A program made the position numbers and the translations under genes. The notes beneath the pieces were generated by a model. It made no database searches. It was given only the letters and a program-made list of their open reading frames with translations, and had not been told where the DNA came from. A DNA stretch of 13,551 nt from an uncultured Bacteroidales bacterium. GTDB lineage: Bacteria; Bacteroidota; Bacteroidia; Bacteroidales; Bacteroidaceae. Shown piece by piece: positions 7,895 to 13,551 of this stretch (position 1 is the stretch's first letter; every line of letters begins with the position of its first letter). Where the stretch lies: NCBI GenBank assembly GCA_945788445.1, contig CALZMA010000005.1, forward strand, positions 1-13,551. The letters run 5' to 3'.

Positions 7895-8006
7895 CGCCCC
7901 GAAAATAGTAAACCCGGAGCCGCAACCGCAACGAACAAGTTGAAAGTCAAAGCCTTTGGCCGCCTCAGCTCCCCAACCCTTAACTATTAAACCTCATCTA
8001 TCCTCC

Positions 8007-10166
8007 ATGAAAGTTTACAATTCTCACGAAATCAAGAACATCGCCCTCTTGGGTAACGATGGTTCTGGAAAAACCACCCTCACCGAAGCTCTCCTCTTCC
8101 ACTGCGGCCAAATCAAGCGCCGCGGCCGCATCACTGCCAAGAACACGGTTTCCGACTATTTCCCCGTGGAGCAGGACTACGGCTACTCCGTGTTCTCCAC
8201 CGTTTTCCATACTGAATGGGCCGGCAAGAAGCTGAACATCATCGACTGCCCGGGCTCCGACGACTTCGTAGGCGCAGCCCTCACCGCCCTCAACGTGACT
8301 GACACGGCACTGCTCCTCATCAACGGTAACTTCGGCCCCGAAGTGGGTACGCAGAACCATTTCCGCTACACCGAGAAGCTCCGCAAGCCCGTGATTTTCC
8401 TCGTGAACCAGCTTGACAGTGAGAATACCGACTATGACCTCGTGCTCGAAAACCTCCAGACCATTTACGGCAACAAGGTAGTGCCCGTGCAGTACCCCGT
8501 AGCCACAGGCCCCGACTTCCACGAGCTCATCGACGTCATCCTCATGAAGAAACTCACCTGGAGTGCCGAAGGCGGCGAACCCGTGATGGAGGATATTCCC
8601 GAGGCTGAGAAGGAAAAGGCCGAAGCCATGCACCGCGCACTCGTTGAAGCCGCAGCTGAAAACGACGAAGGTCTCATGGAGAAGTTCTTCGAGACCGAAC
8701 AGCTCACCGAAGACGAAATGCGCGAAGGTATCCGCAAGGGCATGGTGACCCGCAGCATCTTCCCCGTATTCTGCGTGTGCGCTTCCAAGAACATGGGCGT
8801 GGGCCGTCTCATGGAGTTCCTCGGCAACGTGGTTCCCTTCGTAGACGAAATGCCTCCCGTCCACAACACCCGCGGCGAAGAGGTGGCCCTCAACCCCGAA
8901 GCCCCCACTTCCATCTACTTCTTCAAGACCGGCGTGGAACCGCACATCGGCGAAGTGCAGTACTTCAAGGTGATGAGCGGTACGGTACGCGAAGGCGACG
9001 ACCTCAACAACGCTGACCGCGGCTCGAAGGAACGCATGGCCCAGCTCTTCGTCTGCTCCGGTGCCAACCGTGAGAAAGTGGAACAGCTCTCCGCCGGCGA
9101 CATCGGTTGTACCGTGAAGCTCAAGGATGTGCGCACGGGCAACACCCTCAACGCCAAGGACTGCGACAACCGCTTCAACTTCATCAAATACCCCAACCCC
9201 AAGATAACCCGCGCCATCCGTGCCGTCAATGAAGCCGACACCGAAAAGATGATGGCTGCCCTCAGCCGTATGCGCCAGGAAGACCCCACTTGGCAAGTGG
9301 AGCAGAGCAAGGAATTGCGCCAGATTCTCGTACAGGGCCAGGGCGAGTTCCACCTCCGCACGCTCAAGTGGCGCCTGGAGAACCTCGACAAGATTGCCGT
9401 TGAGTTCTATCCCCAGCGCATCCCCTACCGCGAAACCCTCACGAAGACCGCACGTGCCGACTATCGCCACAAGAAGCAGAGCGGCGGCGCCGGCCAGTTC
9501 GGCGAAGTTCACCTCATTGTCGAACCCTACAGCGACGGCATGCCCGACCCCGTAGTCTACAAGTTCGGCAACCAGGAAATCCGCATCGCCATCAAGGGCA
9601 AGGAAGAAATTCCCTTGGAATGGGGCGGCAAGCTCGTCTTCATCAACTCCGTGGTAGGCGGTGCCATCGACGCACGCTTCATGCCCGCCATCCTCAAGGG
9701 TGTCATGAGCCGCATGGAACAGGGCCCGCTCACGGGTAGCTACGCCCGCGATGTCCGCGTCATCGTTTACGACGGCAAGATGCACCCGGTAGACTCCAAC
9801 GAACTCTCCTTCATGCTCGCCGGCCGCAACGCCTTCAGCCAAGCCTTCAAGGAGGCCGGTCCGAAGATTCTTGAGCCTATCTACGATGTGGAAGTGTTCG
9901 TTCCCGCCGACAAGCTCGGCGACGTGATGAGCGACCTCCAGGGCCGCCGCGGCCTGATTGTGGGCATGAGCAGCGAGAACGGCTACGAAAAGCTCCAGGC
10001 CAAGGTGCCCCAGAGCGAAATGGCTTCCTACTCCACTTCGCTCAGCTCCCTCACGGGCGGCCGCGCCAGCTTCATCATGAAGTTCGCCAGCTACGAACTC
10101 GTGCCTGCTGACCTTCAGAACAAGCTCATTGCCGAGCACGAGAAGGAAATGGCCGAAGAAAAGTAA
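8007..10166 (+). CDS. fusA2: EF-G paralogue EF-G2, with degenerate GTPase motifs
   Basis: A 719-residue protein with the five-domain EF-G layout. I chose ATG 8007; the frame is open back to a TTG at 7956, but those 17 residues look like leader sequence and EF-G homologues start near MKVY. The P-loop GNDGSGKT (16-23) is intact. Switch I, normally RGITI, is YGYSV (58-62); DTPGH is DCPGS (80-84), losing the catalytic histidine; NKxD is NQLD (134-137). Domain IV keeps QSGGAGQFGE (491-500) and the tip loop MHPVDSNE with H593. About 26 extra residues (around 519-544) precede FIN. Domain V has GDVMSDLQGRRG. These traits match B. thetaiotaomicron EF-G2, reported to translocate without GTP hydrolysis and to accumulate on carbon starvation. 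A canonical fusA should exist elsewhere in the genome. The gene is followed by a strong terminator. Confidence 0.93.
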   Translation: MKVYNSHEIKNIALLGNDGSGKTTLTEALLFHCGQIKRRGRITAKNTVSDYFPVEQDYGYSVFSTVFHTEWAGKKLNIIDCPGSDDFVGAALTALNVTDTALLLINGNFGPEVGTQNHFRYTEKLRKPVIFLVNQLDSENTDYDLVLENLQTIYGNKVVPVQYPVATGPDFHELIDVILMKKLTWSAEGGEPVMEDIPEAEKEKAEAMHRALVEAAAENDEGLMEKFFETEQLTEDEMREGIRKGMVTRSIFPVFCVCASKNMGVGRLMEFLGNVVPFVDEMPPVHNTRGEEVALNPEAPTSIYFFKTGVEPHIGEVQYFKVMSGTVREGDDLNNADRGSKERMAQLFVCSGANREKVEQLSAGDIGCTVKLKDVRTGNTLNAKDCDNRFNFIKYPNPKITRAIRAVNEADTEKMMAALSRMRQEDPTWQVEQSKELRQILVQGQGEFHLRTLKWRLENLDKIAVEFYPQRIPYRETLTKTARADYRHKKQSGGAGQFGEVHLIVEPYSDGMPDPVVYKFGNQEIRIAIKGKEEIPLEWGGKLVFINSVVGGAIDARFMPAILKGVMSRMEQGPLTGSYARDVRVIVYDGKMHPVDSNELSFMLAGRNAFSQAFKEAGPKILEPIYDVEVFVPADKLGDVMSDLQGRRGLIVGMSSENGYEKLQAKVPQSEMASYSTSLSSLTGGRASFIMKFASYELVPADLQNKLIAEHEKEMAEEK

Positions 10167-10191
10167 AAACCCCACCCAACCTATGAACCCT

Positions 10192-10230
10192 GCCCCCGAA
10201 AGCTCCCCCTTAAGGCTTTCGGGGGCTTTT
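10192..10230 (+). terminator. Intrinsic terminator of fusA2
   Basis: A perfect 12-bp stem, GCCCCCGAAAGC (10192-10203) with GCTTTCGGGGGC (10215-10226), an 11-base loop, then TTTT. It starts 25 bases after the fusA2 stop codon. This is the clearest terminator in the window and separates fusA2 from the PBP gene. Confidence 0.92.
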
Positions 10231-10329
10231 AGTTGGCGGCCTTTCCCTGCCTGCCGTCTCTCCGGAGGGCTTGGCAAGAGAATAATTGAGGAAAAATAGC
10301 ATTCTCCACACATTCTGCCCCCTGCAAAA

Positions 10330-10360
10330 CTTGTCGGGCGGAGAAAAATCCGTAAGTTTG
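10330..10360 (+). promoter_or_regulatory. Bacteroidetes-type promoter for the PBP gene
   Basis: TAAGTTTG (10353-10360) matches the -7 consensus TAnnTTTG perfectly. Nineteen bases upstream, CTTG (10330-10333) matches the -33 TTTG in three of four positions. It lies downstream of the fusA2 terminator and about 125 bases before the PBP start codon, as expected for an independent transcription unit running into kdsB. Confidence 0.7.
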
Positions 10361-10485
10361 CACGGCAGAGTGGGCTGCAGCAAGCAACGCTTTCCCGCCT
10401 GCGCAGCCAGAAAACTGCGGAGTGTGCAGCCGCCACTCCCCTCCCCCTCCGCGATAAACACTACCAAAAGAAGAAACCGAAACCA

Positions 10486-12867
10486 ATGAGAAAGAAACTG
10501 ATATTGACGCTTTGGGCCATTTATGCTGCAATCCTCCTCTTTGCTGTGGGCTGGGTAGCCATGGTGAAGATAGGCTGGATTGGCTACATGCCCCCCATTG
10601 CCGAACTGCAGAGCCCCATCAGCCGCTATGCCTCACAGGTCATCAGTGCCGACGGCCGCCTCATGGGCACCTGGTCGCGCAACGAAAACCGCGTGTTCGT
10701 CGGCTACGACAGCATTGCCCCGCAGCTCTTCGATGCCCTCGTGGCCACCGAGGATGTCCGTTTCTTTGAGCACTCCGGCATCGACTCCCGCGCCCTTGTG
10801 CGTGCCGTGGTGAAGCGCGGCGTGCTCGGCCACAAGGAGGCAGGCGGCGGCAGTACCATCACCCAGCAGCTCGCCAAGCAGCTCTACTCCGAACAGGCCC
10901 AAACCACCATGCAGCGACTCATGCAGAAACCCATCGAGTGGGTCATCGCCGTGGAACTTGAAAGACATTATACCAAGGAGGAGATACTCACGCTCTATCT
11001 CAACTATTTCGATTTCCTCCACAATGCCGTGGGCATTAAGACAGCTGCCAACGTCTACTTCGGCAAGGCTCCGAAAGACCTCAGCCTCGGCGAATGTGCC
11101 ACCCTCGTGGGCATGTGCAAAAACCCCTCCTACTTCAACCCCGTGCGTGAGCCCGAACGTTGCCGCCAGCGCCGCAACGTGGTGCTCTCCCAGATGGTCA
11201 AGGCTGGAAAGCTGACCGAAGCAGAATACGACGAGGAAGCCTCAAAACCCTTGAAACTCAACTTCCACCGTATCGACCACAAGGAAGGCATCGGTGCCTA
11301 CCTGCGCGAATACCTCCGCCGCATCATGATGGCCGGCAAGCCCAACGCCTCGGACTACAAGGAATGGCAGCGGCAGCAATACTACGAAGATTCGCTCAAG
11401 TGGGAGACAGACCCGCTCTATGGCTGGTGCAAGAAGAACCACAAGCGCGACGGCTCCGACTACGACATCTACACCGATGGCCTCAAGGTCTACACCACCA
11501 TCGACTCCCGCATGCAGCGCTACGCCGAGGAAGCCGTGCGGCGCCAGCTCTCCGGCAAGTTGCAGCCCTTGTTCGAAGCCGAACGCCGCAGCTCGCCCAA
11601 CTTCCCCTACAGTTCCTCGCTCAAGGCATCGGACGTGCAGCGCCGCATCCAGAAGGCCATGCGCCAAAGCGACCGCTACCGCCTCATGAAGGCCGCGGGA
11701 GCCTCGGAGGAAGAAATCGAAGAAGCCTTCCGAACGAAGGTGCCCATGACGGTCTTCAGCTGGCACGGCGAAGTGGACACGCTCATGACGCCCCGCGACT
11801 CTATCCTCTACTACAAGAAGTTCCTCCGTTCGGCCATGGTCTCCATCGACCCGCTCACGGGCCACGTGAAGGCATACGTAGGCGGCATGGACTTCGCCCA
11901 CTTCCAGTACGACATGGCCATGGTGGGCCGCCGCCAGATCGGTTCTACCATGAAACCCTTTGTCTACGCCATGGGCCTGCAAGGCGGCATGACACCCAAC
12001 ACGACCATCCTCAATGCCCGCCAGAACTACGGCGGCTGGTCGCCCCGCAACGGCAGCAAGGCACGCTACGGCTCCATGGTGACGTTGAAATGGGGCCTGA
12101 GCCAGAGTAACAACTGGGTGACCGCAGGTCTCATGTACCAAATTGACCCCACGGGGCAGGGCCTCGTGCGCGACCTCCAGGACCTCGGCGTGGCTAACCA
12201 CGACATGCAGCCTTGCCTCCCCCTCTGTCTCGGTACCTGCGACATAACGCCTGCCGAACTGGCCTCGGCCTACACCGCCTTTGTGCAGAAAGGCATCCGC
12301 CGCGCCCCGCTCCTCGTTACCCGCATCGAAGACAGCGAGGGCAACGTGCTGGCTGAATTTACCCCGCGCACCAACGAGGTCTACAGCGAAGAAACGGCCT
12401 ACAACATGATCGACATGATGGAAGCCGTAATCGACCACGGTACGGGCCGCCGCCTCCGCAGCGCCTACAACATGAAAGGCCCCATCGCGGGCAAGACGGG
12501 TACGACCAACACCAACTCCGACGGCTGGTTCGTGGGCTGTGTGCCCCAATTGGTCACGGCGGTATGGGTAGGCGGTGACGAACGCGACATCCACTTCAAC
12601 TCCACCGCCATCGGTCAAGGCTCTGCCTCGGCCCTCCCCATCTGGGCACTCTACATGCGCCGCGTCTATGCAGACCGTTCGCTCGGCTACGACCCCAATG
12701 CCGACTTCGAAAAGCCCGCAGCAATCCTCAACAGGCCGCACGCGGGAGGTGGTGAGGGAGAAGGCAACGAAGATGACGGAGCCGCCGAAGCCGATGCCGC
12801 AGCCGAAGAAGCTGCAGCCGCTGCACGCAAAGAAGCCAGCGCAGCCGCCGAAAACTACTTTGAATAG
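10486..12867 (+). CDS. Class A penicillin-binding protein (PBP1A type)
   Basis: Bifunctional peptidoglycan synthase: glycan-strand polymerisation plus cross-linking, anchored in the inner membrane with the enzyme domains in the periplasm. A membrane anchor covers residues 5-27. The glycosyltransferase (GT51) domain shows EDVRFFEHSGID with catalytic E89 and GGSTITQQLAKQLY (121-134). The transpeptidase domain has S487-TMK, S541-N-N and K670-TGTT, so both activities look intact. The 793-residue length includes a linker between the domains (about 260-450, rich in charged residues, with SDRYR and VFSWHGEVDT) that I recall from other Bacteroidetes PBP1A proteins. The last 45 or so residues are Ala/Glu/Gly-rich, low-complexity and probably disordered. 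It has its own promoter, and kdsB begins 35 bases downstream. The A-rich sequence before ATG 10486 supports that start. Confidence 0.96.
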   Translation: MRKKLILTLWAIYAAILLFAVGWVAMVKIGWIGYMPPIAELQSPISRYASQVISADGRLMGTWSRNENRVFVGYDSIAPQLFDALVATEDVRFFEHSGIDSRALVRAVVKRGVLGHKEAGGGSTITQQLAKQLYSEQAQTTMQRLMQKPIEWVIAVELERHYTKEEILTLYLNYFDFLHNAVGIKTAANVYFGKAPKDLSLGECATLVGMCKNPSYFNPVREPERCRQRRNVVLSQMVKAGKLTEAEYDEEASKPLKLNFHRIDHKEGIGAYLREYLRRIMMAGKPNASDYKEWQRQQYYEDSLKWETDPLYGWCKKNHKRDGSDYDIYTDGLKVYTTIDSRMQRYAEEAVRRQLSGKLQPLFEAERRSSPNFPYSSSLKASDVQRRIQKAMRQSDRYRLMKAAGASEEEIEEAFRTKVPMTVFSWHGEVDTLMTPRDSILYYKKFLRSAMVSIDPLTGHVKAYVGGMDFAHFQYDMAMVGRRQIGSTMKPFVYAMGLQGGMTPNTTILNARQNYGGWSPRNGSKARYGSMVTLKWGLSQSNNWVTAGLMYQIDPTGQGLVRDLQDLGVANHDMQPCLPLCLGTCDITPAELASAYTAFVQKGIRRAPLLVTRIEDSEGNVLAEFTPRTNEVYSEETAYNMIDMMEAVIDHGTGRRLRSAYNMKGPIAGKTGTTNTNSDGWFVGCVPQLVTAVWVGGDERDIHFNSTAIGQGSASALPIWALYMRRVYADRSLGYDPNADFEKPAAILNRPHAGGGEGEGNEDDGAAEADAAAEEAAAAARKEASAAAENYFE

Positions 12868-12878
12868 CGCACCGCGCT
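12866..12878. repeat. AGCGC-ACC-GCGCT mini-hairpin upstream of kdsB
   Basis: A 5-bp inverted repeat with a 3-base loop. It overlaps the last two bases of the PBP stop codon and ends 24 bases before the kdsB start. Fourth intergenic copy of GCGC-N3-GCGC. Confidence 0.45.
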
Positions 12879-12902
12879 GTTTGTCCAAGATAATCAGTTG
12901 AC

Positions 12903-13551
12903 ATGAAATACCTCGCAATCATCCCCGCCCGCTATGCCTCTACCCGATTCCCGGGCAAGCCCCTGGCCCTGCTTGGCGGGAAACCCATAGTACAGCACGT
13001 CTACGAACGCACCGCCCGCGTCTTCGACCACCTCTGTGTGGCCACCGACGACGAGCGCATCGCCGGGGCCGTGGCCGCCTTCGGGGGCAAGGCCGTGATG
13101 ACTTCCCCCAATCACCGCAGCGGCACGGACCGTTGCCTCGAGGCCCTCGAAAAGATGGGCGGAGACTTCGACGTGGTGATAAACGTGCAGGGCGACGAGC
13201 CCTTCATCGCGGAAAGCCAGTTGCATGCCGTGGCAGCCTGTTTCAACGACCCCGCCACCGACATCGCTACCCTCGTCAAGCCCTTCCCCCCGACGGCTAC
13301 CTTCGAGCAAATCTCCAACCCCAACAGTCCGAAAGTCGTCGTTTCCGCCTCGGGTTATGCCCTCTATTTCTCCCGCAGTGTCATTCCCTACCTGCGCGGC
13401 ATTGATCCCGCAGAGTGGCCTGCCCGCCACACCTTCCTGAAGCACATTGGCCTCTATGCCTACCGCGCCGAAACCCTTCGCCGCATTGCCAGCATGGAAC
13501 AAGGCCGGCTGGAATGCTGCGAAAGCCTCGAACAGCTCCGCTGGCTCGAAG
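12903..13551 (+). CDS. kdsB: 3-deoxy-manno-octulosonate cytidylyltransferase (3' end outside window)
   Basis: Activates Kdo with CTP to CMP-Kdo for the inner core of lipopolysaccharide or lipooligosaccharide, in the cytoplasm. The frame is open from ATG 12903 to the right edge (216 complete codons); the family is about 250 residues, so some 35 are missing. The N-terminus IPARYASTRFPGKPL holds the nucleotide-binding R10...K19 pattern. VATDDERI (47-53), SGTDR (73-77) and NVQGDEP (94-100) are the expected CTP, metal and Kdo-site motifs. The 35-base gap to the PBP gene and shared orientation suggest one transcript for two envelope-building enzymes. It also confirms a Gram-negative, Kdo-containing host. 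Confidence 0.96.
   Translation, partial: MKYLAIIPARYASTRFPGKPLALLGGKPIVQHVYERTARVFDHLCVATDDERIAGAVAAFGGKAVMTSPNHRSGTDRCLEALEKMGGDFDVVINVQGDEPFIAESQLHAVAACFNDPATDIATLVKPFPPTATFEQISNPNSPKVVVSASGYALYFSRSVIPYLRGIDPAEWPARHTFLKHIGLYAYRAETLRRIASMEQGRLECCESLEQLRWLE

Larger units (their letters stand above)
10167..10485. other. 319-base intergenic region between fusA2 and the PBP gene
   Basis: It holds the fusA2 terminator (10192-10230), about 100 bases with no recognisable element apart from the short palindrome CTCCGGAG (10260-10267), a promoter (10330-10360) and a leader of about 120 bases. In the leader, GGAGTG (10419-10424) and CACTCC (10434-10439) can form a small 6-bp hairpin. No small ORF with family resemblance was seen. 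Confidence 0.7.

Noticed and set aside
7956..8006. Upstream TTG start for fusA2, adding 17 residues
   Set aside because: The extra residues (MAASAPQPLTIK...) do not look like an EF-G N-terminus, the ATG at 8007 gives the family start, and the segment falls in the predicted leader.
7998..10436. Open frame of 812 codons on the minus strand opposite fusA2
   Set aside because: Shadow of a strongly codon-biased gene. It covers the fusA2 terminator and its product has no recognisable domain.
12880..12883. TTTG before kdsB as a promoter element
   Set aside because: As a -33 box it would place the -7 box at the start codon, and as a -7 box it lacks the TA. kdsB is more likely transcribed with the PBP gene.
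11242..12918. Open frame of 558 codons on the minus strand opposite the PBP gene
   Set aside because: Antisense artefact of the same kind; the PBP frame has every expected motif.

Overview
The window looks like chromosomal core DNA from a Bacteroidales bacterium (Bacteroides/Prevotella-like). Three things point there. The protein families (DUF4924, an HQLGTP-type orphan histidine kinase, a Bacteroidetes-style class A PBP, an EF-G2-type translation factor) are typical of that order. Two intergenic regions carry -33/-7 promoters of the Bacteroidetes TTTG/TAnnTTTG type. Start codons are preceded by A-rich or pyrimidine-rich leaders without Shine-Dalgarno sequences. G+C is high (about 60% by eye), and all ten genes lie on the plus strand. 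I see no tRNA, rRNA, CRISPR array, insertion sequence or phage gene.

Layout. 1-3884: a LysE-family membrane exporter (start cut off by the left edge), a DUF4924 protein, dTDP-4-dehydrorhamnose reductase (rfbD) and peptide chain release factor 3 (prfC), closely spaced and probably co-transcribed. 3961-6492: quinolinate phosphoribosyltransferase (nadC) and a secreted C69 peptidase. 6493-6684: a structured intergenic region with an 18-bp stem, repeated GGTTATGAG units and a long pyrimidine tract. 6685-7857: an orphan sensor histidine kinase. 7858-8006: a promoter-bearing spacer. 8007-10166: fusA2, an EF-G paralogue, closed by a strong intrinsic terminator. 10167-10485: terminator plus a well-matched promoter. 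10486-12867: class A penicillin-binding protein. 12903-13551: kdsB (CMP-Kdo synthetase), cut by the right edge.

The most interesting locus is fusA2. Its P-loop is intact, but the switch I RGITI, the catalytic-histidine DTPGH and the NKxD motifs of translational GTPases have become YGYSV, DCPGS and NQLD. A count against E. coli EF-G recalled from memory gives 26 extra residues in domain IV. Both features match what has been reported for Bacteroides thetaiotaomicron EF-G2, which moves the ribosome without GTP hydrolysis and supports growth in the starved gut. RF3 in the same window keeps all the canonical motifs and serves as an internal control. fusA2 has its own promoter-like sequence, overlapped by A/T palindromes, directly after an orphan histidine kinase. 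The remaining genes serve cell-envelope building (rfbD, PBP1A, kdsB), NAD synthesis and peptide breakdown.
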